64,000 nucleotides of DNA from Gymnopus androsaceus JB14 (lineage: Eukaryota > Basidiomycota > Agaricomycetes > Agaricales > Omphalotaceae): contig ML769672.1 in assembly GCA_009733575.1 (NCBI GenBank), forward strand, positions 1 through 64,000, read 5' to 3'. Within the stretch, counting starts at the first letter, position 1. Each line of letters starts with the position of its first letter. Positions 34,390-47,267 of the stretch are shown piece by piece. The notes under the pieces were generated by a model. It was not told the origin of the DNA and made no database searches. It worked only from the letters and a program-made list of their open reading frames with translations. The position numbers were made by a program, and so were the translations under genes.

Positions 34390-37030
34390 ATGGCGGATTT
34401 ACCCAACCTCCTCCTCGCATCTCTCGACCCATCTACCCGAAAACAAGCCGAGCAAAATCTCAACCCGTACAGCGAGCAACAAGGTTTCCTTTCCCATCTT
34501 TTGGGGCTGGTCATTGATCAGTCCCAGAATCGCTCCTCTATCTGGGAGTATCTATCTGAAGAATATATCGAAATCTAGATGGGCCGATGTACGTGCTCTC
34601 TAATTAACTTTCTATGAAATTATTTAGCTTTTGCTGTAGAATGTACAACCGATTGCGGAACAAGACAAAGCAGCTCTACGATCAGGGCTTGTACCAGCAA
34701 TGCTGGCTCTATCGAGTCCTACAGACAAGGCGATACGAGCTCAAATTGCTGAAGCCGTGTCCTTGATTGCTGAACTTGACTTTCCACACCCATGGGCCGA
34801 TCTCATCGATGTGAGTCCATCATTCTTTATTCACAAACATCGATTGTCATTTCCTTTAGCAACTCGTCGCCTACCTCTCTCCAACGGACTACAGCATTAA
34901 CATCGGTGTTCTAGAAACCGTTCACTCTATATTTCGCCATTGGCGCGCCCTCGTGCGCACAGACACTCTCTACAACGAGATTAACCTCGTCTTTGAAAAG
35001 TTTCTCGGTCCCTTCTTACAGCTATTCAGGCAGACTGCCGCTCTCCTCACTCAGCCTCAGCCCGGTCGGACTAAAGAGCAGTACGCGCTTTTGGCGCAGT
35101 GCATGGTCCTGCTGATTGATATTTATTACGATTTCACTTGTCACGACCTTCCTCCTGCCATCGAAGACAGCTATATGGAATTCTTCGGTGCAAACGGAGG
35201 TTGGTTCCCTCTCCTCATGAGTTGGGATCCAGCCTAACTCCGAGGGGATGTAGACGACACAACCCCTTCCCTTCTCTCTCAAATAAAAACCCGCATCTTC
35301 CAGGTCGTCGAACTCTTCATTAAACTTTTCGCTGAAACTCTCCAAATCTCCAATGTCACAGAAACCTTTATCCAACTGGTCTGGTCCCTCGTCGGCTCAA
35401 CCGTCTCCCAAGTATCGCCGACGACATTCTAGTCTCCCAATCCCTCCGATTCATCTCTACCGCCGTCCGATCCCGATTCTACAAAGAAATTTTTTCTGCT
35501 CCCTCGATTATATCCACCCTTATCGAGGGTGTAGTCATGCCAAACGCTATGCTACGTGAGCATGAGATGGAGTAGTTCGAGAACGATCCATTGGAGTATG
35601 TACGTTTAGATTTGGCCTCGGCGGTATCGGATACCGCTACGAGAAGACAGGCAGCAGCCGACGTACTTCAAGCATTAGTATCAAGCGGATACGAGGCCGA
35701 AACAACCCAACTCGTCGGAGAGTGGTTTAGTAAGGGGTTGGCTAAGTATGAGGCTAACAAGAAGATGAATTGGAAGTCAAAGGATGGAGCGATGTATTTG
35801 TTGACTGCCGTTGCGATGCGTGGGGTGACTACTCAGGTATCCTACTTTTTACACGATTGGCCTGACGTATATACAGCAAGGAGTAACATCAACCAACGCC
35901 CTAGTCGACGTTGTCAAGTTCTTCTCGGACCACGTATATCAAGACCTCCAAGCTGGTTCGGGATCTGTGCACCCAATTCTACAGGTCGATGCTATAAGAT
36001 TTTTATATACTTTCCGAATGCAGCTCACCAAAGCTCAACTCCTCTCCGTCCTCCCAAATCTCATCACGCACTTGGACTCGGCCAATTACGTGACATGTAC
36101 CTATGGATTGATAGGATTCTGTTTATCAAGCACAATGGGAAGCTTTTGTGCGTGCCACGATTCTTTTTTCTTTTTTCTTCTCTCTTGTTCATTTTGTTTC
36201 ATAGATTCTCACAAGCCGACATCCGTGAACATGCCGCAACCATTGTCAATATCCTCTTATCCAAGGTTGAGAGGGCTGGTACGCCAGAAAAGGTGGCGGA
36301 GAATGACCATTTGATGAAATGTACTTTTTTTTGCCCAGTCCGCTTCAACTTGAGCTCAGATTACCCCTCTAGGTACCATGCGCGTAATTATCCCGTACGC
36401 CAATCTTTGACTCCTGGCTACGAACAAATACTCAACCGACTTGTTGCTATCCTCGGCGTCATCTCCAAAAACCCAAGTAATCCCAAATTCGACCAGTATA
36501 TCTTTGAGAGTTTGTCGGCGTTGATGAGGTGCGTGCACGCGACTAACTAATTTTTTTCGAGGCTTACTCGTGGTATTGTAGATTTGTAACGGCTGGGTCT
36601 CCGGATACGATACCGACCTTTGAAGGCGTTCTTTTCGCTCCGTTCACATGTATCATTCAGCAGGATATTGACCGTAAGCGAATCTCTCTATTTCTTTTGA
36701 TCATAAACTCACAAAAGTGTATGTAGAATATCTCCCCTACGTCTTCCAAATCCTTGCCCAAATGCTCGAGCTACACCCATCCAACGTCCAGACTCATACC
36801 GCACTCTCCTTCCATTCCTCCTCGCACCAGCCATGTGGCAACAAAAAGGGAGTATTCCGGGACTAGTTAAACTCTTGCGAGCGAATTTGGCATGAGATGC
36901 AGCGCGAATGGCCGCTAAAGGACAGGTTCAGTCGGTGCTTGCGGTCATACAGCAGAGACTCGTTCCGTCAAAGATAAATGACGTTCACGGTTTTGAGCTA
37001 CTTCAAGCTGTGGTGATGTATGTGAAGCCG
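34390..37030 (+). pseudogene. CSE1: CSE1/exportin-2 homologue, decayed
   Basis: CSE1 re-exports importin-alpha from the nucleus and is essential in yeast. The ATG at 34390 opens MADLPNLLLASLDPSTRKQAEQ, the classic importin-beta N-terminal HEAT start. Further blocks: SIYLKNISKSRWAD (after a frameshift at about 34550), LSSPTDKAIRAQIAEAVS, LDFPHPWADLID, HSIFRHWRALVRTDTLYNEI, CHDLPPAIEDSYMEFF, QSLRFISTAVRSRFYKEI, FENDPLEYVRLDL, VAMRGVTTQ, HPILQVDAIRFLYTFR, and later VIQQRLVPSKINDVHGF. Lesions: frameshifts near 34550 and 35410, TAA at about 35235, TAG at about 35574 (CAG position) and 36892. The gene ends at about 37030, short of the usual 950-970 residues. Confidence 0.85.
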
Positions 37031-37079
37031 TGAGTTTTCTTTCTTCTTTCTTGTATGTCAGATATGAAACGTGATTGCA

Positions 37080-38930
37080 GGTTTGCTTTGAAGCAATACT
37101 TCAAAGGCGTCATCCATCCTTACAAAAACACCATCCTACTTTGCCGAATCGTAGCACCCTCTCGACTATCCCCGGTTCTTCTTCATTCCAGTCTTCATCC
37201 AGTTTGATTTCCACCTCTGTCTCCAACTCGAGCGACATGTCCGTCTCGTCTCGCCTCGTGTCAAAGACCCTGAAACAGGTCCCATCAACCTCGAAGCTCT
37301 CGAAAAGGACTCAAACGCTGTGCCAAAGCTTACTCTTAATCCGAATGCCCCTGTGCATATTCCTAGCTCTGGTGACAGCTGCACGTCGTATGATACCAAC
37401 GACGACCAGTTCATGTCACCCAATGTATATCAATGGCTTGCCACTGCATTATCCGAAAGACCAGCTTTTCGAGCTTTGCTCTCTGTTCGGAGAGATGCAA
37501 AGCGTGAGGAGCTTTACGAGACATGTCGGCGAGAAGGAAAGCGGGTATGGATTTGTACTGTAAGTTTGTTTGTGTTCTTCCTCGATTCTGTTTGTTCTGA
37601 TTGTTGTTCGTAGGTTTGAAACAGCCGAAAAATGCATCCAGTCCCTTCGTCGATTCAGAAGCCTTCATCCAACTTTTTCAAAGGTTTGTTCATTCTATGT
37701 TTGTTTCCCCCCGAGAGTCTAACATTATTCATACAGCAATCTCACAAAATTCCCGGTATGCCCTACACCCAGAACCAGCCTTTGTCATCGCAAAGTCACA
37801 GTGCATGGACTCACGAAATGCACAAAGGTCCGAGTCTTGCTCAAGGTGCCTACGATTCTGATAGCAACCACTCTGCTGTCGGAAGTGTCAAGACTATGAC
37901 CGGCGAATCGTTCAAAGCAAAAATGGAACACATGCAGGATCCGAATAGTAACAACTTGTATATCGAAGGGTGAGTGTCTTTTCGTTTTTTGCCCTTCCCC
38001 TCGATTTGATTTTGCGCCTCTGCCGTGTGCTTCTCGTGTCTACCATTTCTGGCACATCCTTACTGAACGCCTTTTCCTCTTTTCTAGACTTCCATTAAGC
38101 ATCCACGAACCGGGCTTGATTGGACGCGTCGTTCGTGCGCGTTCCTGTCACGTGACTTTTTTCTCCTTGTCATTCCTACTCTGCAGGCTCTATCTCCGCT
38201 CCCACAGCAAACCAAGTCTACAACAACTTTCCTCCCACGCACACGACCTTTCTTCAGCCTCTGCTGGTGGATATCGAGACGAGGCTAGTGATTTGACGTC
38301 GGCGGCCTTGAGTATGTTTTGCTGTTCCACCAGGCTTTGCCTCTACCGAACGTGCTGGGCAGAACCAAGTGAAACCTGCTATGGCGGCTTTGCTTGATTC
38401 CTCGAGGGGGAATGGGGCTCCGTGGACTGGGACGACTGACTGTGAGCCGAGTTGTAATGCTGCTGCTCTGCTTTCGCAATTCCAGTCTCAAGGCTCACTC
38501 CCTACTCCACAACGCTTACCCCGTCCTTGGAGATGTGGATCTCAACCTTGTGCATCCGGCGACGAGCCACTATGGGAATGGGACCCAAGGACATCTTCCT
38601 CCTCACCAGAACCATGTTGGATACGGAAATTGTCTTTCTCAGCAGAGCTTGAGCCTTGGAGGTGGTGTAGCTCAGGCTCGGAGTGGGTAGATGCCTACGA
38701 GGGAGCTTATACTTAATGCTCATGCTTCCACGGTGAGGATGGAGTGCAAGGGTCATCACGGTGGCAATCAGGGTATGGGCGTGTATCATCATCGAGATGA
38801 CTATGTGGATTTCAATGTTGGTGTTAGAGGCTATTGTACGCAGGCTTCTACAATGGCTTTGGAAGCAGCGGTCCACGAGGAGAGGCTGGCGGAGGTGCTG
38901 GAGGACGTCTACTATGTGTTTGGGCTTTGA
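37080..38930 (+). pseudogene. Two-RRM RNA-binding protein relic
   Basis: PKLTLNPNAPVHIPSSG (about 37322) leads into an RRM: RNP2-like MYINGLPLHYPKDQLF (about 37420) and RNP1-like GYGFVLFETAEKC (about 37545, across an intron). After a Ser/Gly linker a second RRM begins (NLYIEGLPLSIHEP, about 37955) but is not completed. The tail fragments (HYGNGTQGHLPPHQNH, about 38565; ILNAHASTVRM, about 38705) suggest a long low-complexity C-terminus. A two-base loss before the first RNP2 and several later frame changes show decay. Likely a post-transcriptional regulator in life; the family is uncertain. Confidence 0.65.
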
Positions 38931-39100
38931 TTACCTGCTGAGACGCTTGTTATTTCCAATGGTTTTACTTCTTGCTTTCGGAGCATTTAGCTATGTATTT
39001 GCTACATGTCAATTCTCGCTCTCGGAGCGTACGTATTTTCATCGTTTCGCGTTTACAGTACCTCCGTTTATTTTGATTCTCAAAATTTTATTACTGCTTA

Positions 39101-39199
39101 GCTGGGTGACCTTGCCTTGAACAAAATGAAAGTCAATTTTGTTAAGGCTGGGTAAAAATCAAGTCACCTTCCATCTCGTTCAAGGAAAGGTCACCCAGC
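39101..39199. mobile_element. 99 bp Tc1/mariner-type MITE
   Basis: Ends GCTGGGTGACCTT / AAGGTCACCCAGC with further inner matches (CCTTGAAC / GTTCAAGG), flanked by TA on both sides (39099-39100, 39200-39201). Confidence 0.8.
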
Positions 39200-39636
39200 T
39201 AGTTTTCACGAGAGGAAAGCTGCCGCTGGCAGAAATAACATAACCCGCGAAACGGATTGACTAGGTCCATGCATGTATAGGGTTGCGATTGCTAAGTAGC
39301 CTGTTGAATGCAATGCGTAGGATATTGACCAATCCATAGATTCTTCCATGGAATCGCCATCTGGCCTCCATCACTATTTTCTCAATTACAATCGCTTTTC
39401 CAGAAATATATGAGCTAGACAGGATAAACTAGCTCTGCAATTTATATACAAGAATTCAACAAGCACTTGGTACTTTTTATTATAGTACATGGTTAACCCT
39501 CCTCCCCCTCCCCCTCCCCGTTCGCCCCCAAATCTCTTTGAAACAAAAACCCAGACTCTTGCCTGAAACCTGTGTCCATTCTCATACGCTCTGCTTCTTA
39601 CACATCTCCATTCACTTATACCTCCTCCTACTCCCA

Positions 39637-42600
39637 CTAAACAGGTCCGTGCATTGGTGCAGTTTTGAATTCCGCTGCCTTCTTTGTTGGCTCATGATTC
39701 ATCAACCTCATCTCCACCAAAAACTCCTCATCTCTGACCGCCTGTGACCATGAAGCCAACATCCCTTGAAGGAAAAGTGACCGTGAAGCCAACATCCCTC
39801 GAAGGAAAATAAATGTGTGCATGAGACCCGCCAGGCAGAACATGCCTGAATAAACATGCATGACTGAGAGCAACTGTCAGTGCATTAGTACAGAAAAAAA
39901 CAGAAAAACAACGTACACAGGAAATTCTCATCAACATGGTGACTGACAAAGGGGAAGGAAAGGTTGACAGAATAGAAGACAACTGCTGGCAAGATGATTA
40001 TGCCTAGTAGACCAGCGGTCGCAGGCACATATACATCCTTGGTAGCGGCGACGGAGCAGCTACGCTGAATCTAAAAAATAGATTAGTCAAGATGGAATAG
40101 GGATAAAAACAACCCTCCTGAGAGTGGTCTCTGGCTCACCCGCATAGCTATCTTCGATATACAGAAGACCTACTGCCCAGCAGTCCAATACTCGCATCAT
40201 CGGAATGTCGAGATCTTGATTGAGATGAAGTCTAAAAAGGAGGACAATATAAGCTTCCACCACAACCACACCGCCAATGAGGAGCGGTATCATTATCCCC
40301 CAAAATACGGTCAGATAAGGCGCCTTGAATCTCCATACTAGGCCACGCTTTATGACAAGCCACCGCAAAGAGTCCCAAAAACCTTCGGTACACCATCTAT
40401 GCCTCATCTTGTTGAGACAGTCAACAGCAATCCAACATGCCCAAAGTATATAGAATCCGGCAACGAGGGAATATCCATCATGTACTTCTCGCTCACCCTT
40501 GAAGATCATACCAAAGAATGCACGTCCCAAGAGGTCGGCAATGCCAATGATACACCAAGACAGAAAGGCACAAAGTTCCACATTGTGAATACAAAAAAAT
40601 CATTCGGTACCGGAATTGCGGCGGTATGTAGACCATGGTGAAGTCGTTTTTGACATTTCGGTTTGCTTTGATTGTCTCCGCATCTTGATGAGCAATGAGG
40701 AGCCTTGCAGTGTCGTCAATAGGCTCTCCTGTAGCTTTCACTGCTGCAGTAGCACACATTTCCCGAGGAAGAGCAATCTTATCCGTGTTGGGGACACGTT
40801 TAAATGAGCCATCATAGTCGGAGGCAAGAACAGAGCTACTCTGTCTTGGTCCGTGTACGACGTGAGACAGCGACAGCGACCATCGTTTCGGAGTGTACTC
40901 CTCTGCTCCGTGACGCTTGCCAAATAAACAAGATGAAAGACGGAGCCGTTTGGCGAGTCCTTTCCATATGACCATTGTGAATCTCTTGAGGGGTTGACGA
41001 GGGTGGAAGTATGTCATTGTGTAGGGTAATGCGAGATCGAGGAAGAGCAGGTCAATCGGGACGTTGGATAATGGCTCTCTGCAGAAATTGTAGAAATTTG
41101 TTATACTCGAGGTAATGAACAGAGTTAGAAAGCACCTACGTCATTTTCCACCGAAACGGAAGCACGATTTGTTGAACGAGGAGAAAGAATCGCAACACTG
41201 TAAATCGAGCACATAATGACAAAGGAAAACATCACAGCATTGACACAGATCTTGCGCAGCTGTACTAACCAAGGCCGATCGAGGATATCGTGAATAGGAT
41301 GTGCATTCCGGCCCTGGTTAATGAACCACATTGCTCCTGGACGCATTATACTTCGACATCCTGAGAGCAATAGAGCGAAAAGTACCTGTATGAGGTATAC
41401 ATAAGCATGCCGAAAATAAAAACAGGGAGGACCAACATGAAACATCGTTCCTGCTACCCAATGGCAGAATATTGTTTTAAGCGGTGCATAATAGAAGAAC
41501 TCCATTCTCGAAAGGTATGAGGCACTCGGAAAGAAGCCAGAGCGCTGCAGAGATCCAAAATAAGACCGCATCCTAGAGGGAACATGACGAGCTCGATGAA
41601 AACAAACATCACGATCTTTGAAATAATGTAGATGATTAGCTTAAGTGTATGACCGTAGATGAGACCAACCTTCAAAACAAGTAGGTACTGTCGAACAGTG
41701 CTGCTGATGATGGTGCCTACAGTGAGAAGCTCAAATACATGCCAGGGTCGAGGCTAATATGCAGTAACCAAAGAGAACAGCAGAAAATTCTCTCTCACCG
41801 CGCGGTCACCAACTGCAAGTTGGATCCAAACCTCCCCGAGTTTTCGCATATCCTTGCTGCACCTCTCGTCCCATAAGAGAAAAGAGGGGTTCCGCGTAGC
41901 CCAAAAATGAAATAACATTTGCGAGAGGAACAAAGGGTCAGAGACAGATTCAACAATCTGTTCTGCAGGAGTCTCAGCGCGGGCGGCGAAACCCAAAATG
42001 TGAAGCACTGGTTCTAAGATTCTTAGATAAAGAGTACTAGCAGAGACCAGGTTAGTTCAGTTCAATAGACGGAATGAGAATATCGTACTAGAGCAAAACA
42101 AGATTCTCGGACGTTGTTCCCCCAGACTTCCCCAAGAGACTCGGAGACAATCCAGAAGGAGAGCTGTATGAACCACTGCCCCAGAGTTTTGACAAACTGC
42201 AAGGCAGGCGGAATCAAGATGTCTGTGATGAGATATGCCAATGAGTCCACTGCAGGATCGGTCACGATACGGATAGCTCGAATGGGAGGTGCAGAATGAA
42301 GAGCAATTGTCTTGGCTTTAACTACAGGAAAGATTTCGTTAAACGAGTAGGCGTAGCAAACCCAGGCAAATGTACCAACCGAAAGTAACGTGGCCGTTTT
42401 ACCAATCGTATAAGGAATCCATATTCCCAGTCCGATTACGATATCCAGTAATGAAGATCATAAAGCCCAACGTTTTGTACAAAGACCTGAATACTCGGCC
42501 TCTCAAACCGATTGCTGAACCAACGTTAAAAATAAGCGGGACCAAAATGTCGATAAACTTGCCTTCCATTGCTCTCTCCATATTGTCCTCGACTGCAGCC

Positions 42601-44806
42601 TCCCTATTATCCATCATCAAGGCCTCCTCTTCCGCGACATTTCTTGCAGGAGGTTGCGGCTGAGGTTGAGGACCGTTGAGCTGGAGCTAAAGCAGCGGGA
42701 GCATCACCGTCAAAAGCTACAGCTACTTGCATAGGAATAAATTGCCCCTGCCGTGGTCTTTGAGGTCCTTCAACAGCCTCATCTTTGCCATCATCGTTAT
42801 CATCTTCCGCACCGAAAGCAACATCGTCCTCCTGCAACACGCGGTGCATGACTTGGGGCTCCAGTGGTGGCGGTGGTGCAGGTAGCGCGTAATCTTTCTG
42901 GGGAATATCTTCTTCCGTGAAACGTCGTTGTTTCTCGTGTCCATCAAGCATCTCAGAGTCGCCGTTTTCTTCTTCTGCAGCATGAGGGCATCATCGCATC
43001 AGAAGTACCGAGTCTGCGGGAGGCAGCAATGGAATGTTTTCATCACGATGGTCTACCATCTCAGAGTCTTCTTCGCCTTCTTCTCCCGCTGTCTGTTCAC
43101 CCGTTGCACTCGGTGTACCGGTAGAACTGGAGGCAAAATAGTCTGCTCGGTAGGTGGCAAAGCTGGGTGATGCAAGTGGGGTTTTCGCTGGAAGTAAAGA
43201 AGGCCCGGATGATGGAGAGCCAAAGGTAGAAGGTAAAGTGGTTAGAAGAAGAGGACGACGTATGAGCGTTCCTGGTCCAGAGATATTGGTGTTAAAGGCA
43301 GCCGATGTAGGAGTCGGTAGTTCCGATGAAGTAACAAGTCCCGGAGTAGGCAATATGGGAGCGGAAGATAAGAATGCACTAGATGCAGAATCGTTGGGAG
43401 GAGGGGACAAGAAACAGAAGGGTATGTTAACGTTTCCATTGTGCTGCTCAAGGGCAACAGTCGGGAAGAAGGACGCCTGAGGAGGTGGCATAGGCGTCGA
43501 AGAAGAGCATGTCTCGGGAGGCGGACTTGGAAGTGCAATCCCAGGATTTTGTATCCGCCTCTTCACTGCCTGGCTCTTTACCAATTGCAACCGCTTTGCA
43601 AATTTTCGACTCTGCATCCTCTCCTGTTTGATATCTCGGTTATTTTCCTCTTCAATTTCGCCATCAGCGTCTGCCTTCTTCTCTTTTCCCTCTCTTTTTC
43701 TGCGCCTCGCCCTCATACTCGCAAATCGATCTAATTCTTGTTCCAGCGTGTCGCTTCGAACAGGAGCAAACTCGACCGCTGAACGCCCAAGGGTCCGTGC
43801 CCGAAGTTCTTCTTCCTCTAACGTCCTGATAGCCTCTCGATTGGCTAAAGCAAGACGTGCGTTGCGTGGGGCGGGACGGGGAACCTGCGGGCCTGGCAGA
43901 ACTTGTAGAATTTCCTGTCCTACGTTCTCTTGATTATTGACAAAGCCGGTTTGTGCAATCCATGCGCGGAGGAGAAAGACGGTAACGAAGGTAAAGATGG
44001 CAAGAGCTGCTATGATCTGGCCGGCGAAGATATCGGCAGAAAGAGATACACACGCTGGATGTCTGCCAATTCGACCAAGCAGATTGTAAACCGAAGTATG
44101 GACAGGAGAAGAACCGAATTTATTCACAAAGGATCGAGTTAAATCGATGATTTGACCTATCAGTAAACGGTGACTGGAAGGTCTGGATTCTTCAAGTGAT
44201 CGATGACCGCTGATCCACAAGGCTCTACAAGGAAAGTAAGTTACAGTAAATGAAGATCATTAGACTAACTCACATAGAATCTCCCGTTGAAAAATACACT
44301 CGCCAAGAGAATACCGTGAAAAGAGGTACCAGAGCCAGCCAAACGACTGAGACCACGATAGCCCTAAGTATAATGAGCAAGGTATAGAACCCCTGCTCTA
44401 AAAGCCACCGAGTCATGAGCAGTGACGGAAGAGTAGATGGCATGTCCGCCGCATAGACTGGTGGCGCAAATTTGAACATTATTTAATTTCGCCAAGCCAC
44501 TTGCATACCTTTCGTAAATAAATATGGGTGCTTGCAGACATCGCAAGTCTTCTTTTTGCTATGAGCTAGCCATGTCATCAAACTAGACCGAAAAATTGAG
44601 CCACGACTGAATGGCAAAAAAGCGGGATTTGGAGCTACCAGTCTTGGTGAATATACCGGATGGTTCCAGAACATTTGCAGGGATGAAATAGAGGTTCGCC
44701 AGGTTCTGCTGGAGCGCTGCATACACGACAGGTGTCTGAGGAGTTATTAGCGTGTTACAAAGAAGAATTTGGTCGGAACTATACCGTGTTCTTGAGTCTG
44801 TTGCAT
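39637..44806 (-). pseudogene. SSM4: Doa10/SSM4 (MARCH6-type) RING-CH ubiquitin ligase, frame-broken
   Basis: Doa10 is a multi-pass ER/inner-nuclear-membrane E3 ligase for ER-associated degradation. Spliced start MQQTQEHDTCRVC (ATG at 44806; introns 44780-44730 and about 44647-44587) gives a complete RING-CH: CRVC, HPCKCSGTIRYIHQDC, LAHSKKKTCDVCKHPY. Membrane segments follow, then a charged cytosolic stretch (about 43870-42600) and many hydrophobic segments (AVDSLAYLITDILIPPAL, about 42250; AFIFL-type segments to the end). The C-terminus EEFLVEMRLMNHEP matches the family's conserved end. Length (about 1450 codons) is normal. Frameshifts near 42990, 42670 and 42440 argue for decay, or assembly indels. 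An 11-codon in-frame tandem duplication lies at about 39745-39810. Confidence 0.82.
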
Positions 44807-46051
44807 TTTCAAAAAAGAATGTGAGATCAATGGAAGAAGGAGCGCTGTGTCGGTGAATTTGAGAAGGGGTACGGTTATGAAAAACGTTTGCAAGTCATTC
44901 GCTGTTAAGCAAGCGGCGGTTCCGTATCAAAGGAACCTGAAACGGCCCGTATAAAATTTCCGAGCTTTTGAACATCCAGTGAAACCCTATTTTTGGCTAT
45001 TTTATCGTCTGAATAATCCCCTCAATTAGTGCGGTTAACCATGAATCACCAGAGTTTTAGTCAACTAAAGGGAGAGATCCCGATTCCGGAAATTTCAGAA
45101 CATGGCAATGGCCAACGACTGCAATTCGTTTCTCTCACATTACCATTCAAGCCCTGCTGAATAATTTGCGCCGGGATATGGCTCTTGCAGATTCACCTTG
45201 AAGCTTCAATTTTCATGGCGGCTCAACATAACTGTCTAGTACTACTCCACAGATAATAGCTTGAATGTGAGCTCAGACTAAGTCCAAAGCGTAGCCCGAA
45301 ATGCAACTTCCATTTCATTATTTTACGCGCCCCTATGCTTTGGCTCCATGGTTTTCCTCGGCTTTAGCCACATCAGCCGAGCCATGAAAATAAAGGCTAC
45401 GCCTGCTCTCTGCATACCGATTATTTTCTGAGTCTGAAAGGCTTAGGCTTTCTATTCATTGGCCGAAATCTCGAGACAGTTTCTGTTAGTGCCTACCGTG
45501 CCTGTTTCTATGCCATGATCTATCCAATCCTATTGGATATATCAATATGAGTTGGAATGCAAAAGCATGTTGCAACATTCCTCGGTGATAACCTTTTCAA
45601 GTCGAAAACATACTGTACATCACGATCAGATAGATGGTATCGAGGCGTCTAGCCGCGATATTATTACGAAACTCCGATGAAAATCCGGCTTACTTTCTCG
45701 TTGCTTGTTGCTTGTTCTTTCAGTCACCTTCTTGCAACCCGCCAGCGTGCGTTCTCAATGCCAAATCGTTCCATTTCACCCCTTTTTACCATGTCAATGT
45801 ATCCATCTATTCGTTGCAAATCTTACTCTGAAAACCACTCTCACATCGTCATATGTCTTCTAACTATAATATCATTTCAATGACTTCCTGTCAAATTTCC
45901 ATATCATTTTTCATTAAGCAACTTCATCAGATCTTCGGATCTTCAACATTTCGTTTTTCCAACCAGCTAAGTCTAAGTGCCTGTCAACCCACCTTCCATC
46001 TTCACACAAAAATGTTACAAAATTCTGCTCAGCAGAATTGTGACCTGGTAC
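44807..46051. other. Intergenic region with an imperfect hairpin
   Basis: No gene seen. Around 45350-45410, GGTTTTCCTCGGCT faces AGCCGAGCCATGAAAA, forming a stem, and AAGCGTAGCCC (45289) faces AAAGGCTACGCC (45401). It may be an old MITE. Confidence 0.5.
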
Positions 46052-46151
46052 AGGACTGTTGAGTAAATACCCTTCCATTGGTTGTCTGGCCGCTCCACAC
46101 ACCACATGTACCCCTATCTTGCTTCCATATAAAGTAGATAGATATGAATTA

Positions 46152-46552
46152 GTAAGATAGGGCTCATGGACGATGTACGCATGTCACGTGGTTTTTGGTT
46201 TGGCGGAGAAAACTATGAAAATCTTAATGGCACTGGCTACAAGCCTACAATAACCGGGAGCTCTAGATACTGTATATGCACAACTCTGTGCAGCCACATT
46301 TTTTGATTTCAACATCATTAGCTCACAGTTGGCATGCAAAGTTTAAAACTTCTTCACCCACCTGATACATATTTTCCAAAAAATCAAAAAATCTGGCTTC
46401 ACAGAGTTGTGCATTTATCCCATAAAAGGCTTATTTCACTTTCATTTTAGTGATTTTGGTCCCAATTGCAGTGGCATTATGATTTTTGTTGTTTTCCCTG
46501 CCAAAATCAGCTATGACGTAGGTGCATACATCGTTCATGAGCCCTATCTTAC
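46152..46552. mobile_element. 401 bp MITE with TA duplication, inside the TRIM left LTR
   Basis: Ends GTAAGATAGGGCTCATG / CATGAGCCCTATCTTAC; the match extends to about 31 bp (ACGATGTA further in). TA flanks both sides (46150-46151, 46553-46554). Contains a 137 bp inner inverted repeat at 46277-46413 (TGCACAACTCTGTG / CACAGAGTTGTGCA), perhaps a further nested element. Confidence 0.8.
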
Positions 46553-46621
46553 TAATCAATTGTTCTTGCCCCCGTTCTCAATGGTTGATTCCCTCCTTGC
46601 TGAGGTTGTACTTGCCAACTG

Positions 46622-47267
46622 CATCAGCAAAACCTGGGTGTACTGGACAGCACTGGATAGCGCTATCCAGCACTCATAGCACCCATAGCACCCATAGCAA
46701 GGTCCCCATCTATCCAGAGCTATGGATTGCTATGGATTGCTATGAGCTGCTATGGGTTGCTACGGATTTTGCATTTCACGGCACATGATTGCATCATCTG
46801 TCAGTCTTTCAATTCATTTTTTTTTGTTGTCCTCGGAATTGTTCACTTGCGAGACCAAATAATTATAATAAATCATATATATTTGATTAGTAGTACATAG
46901 TAGGATAGTCTACCAAAACAGAGCTATGGTAACTAGTATATAGCATGGATAAAGCTACAATATAGTATGCAATGCTTAATTAGACATTGAATGGCTTGAA
47001 TGAAACTCACCGAGAACGCCAAGCCAAAGCAACTCATTAGAAAAAAAAGAAATTTGGGAGGGAAGGAAGGGAGCTTGGGGAAGTTACGACGGCTCGTCGA
47101 TGCTATATACTATCAACAGAAGAGAGTGACAGCTGTCAAAATGTTGACAGCTGGCTTGAGTATGTGGTGATCTCATAGCAGCTCATAGCATTTCATAGCA
47201 CTATGGCTGCTATGACTTGCTATAGATTGCTATAGCTGCTATGACCTTCACCCAGGTTTTGCTGATG
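46622..47267. mobile_element. MITE, CATCAGCAAAACCTGG ends, CTATGG subtype (646 bp)
   Basis: Lies in the TRIM left LTR with TG on both sides (46620-46621, 47268-47269). The right LTR carries the matching empty site with one TG, at about 47972-47973. Internal sequence is non-coding, with CTATGG/CATAGC repeats near both ends and TGACAGCTGTCA-type palindromes in the middle. The extra 350 bp of unrelated AT-rich sequence sets it apart from the 289 bp copy at 49419. Confidence 0.92.

Noticed and set aside
42991..43933. Plus-strand open frames within the Doa10 locus
   Set aside because: They are antisense shadows of the Ser/Pro/Glu-rich cytosolic stretch of the minus-strand gene.
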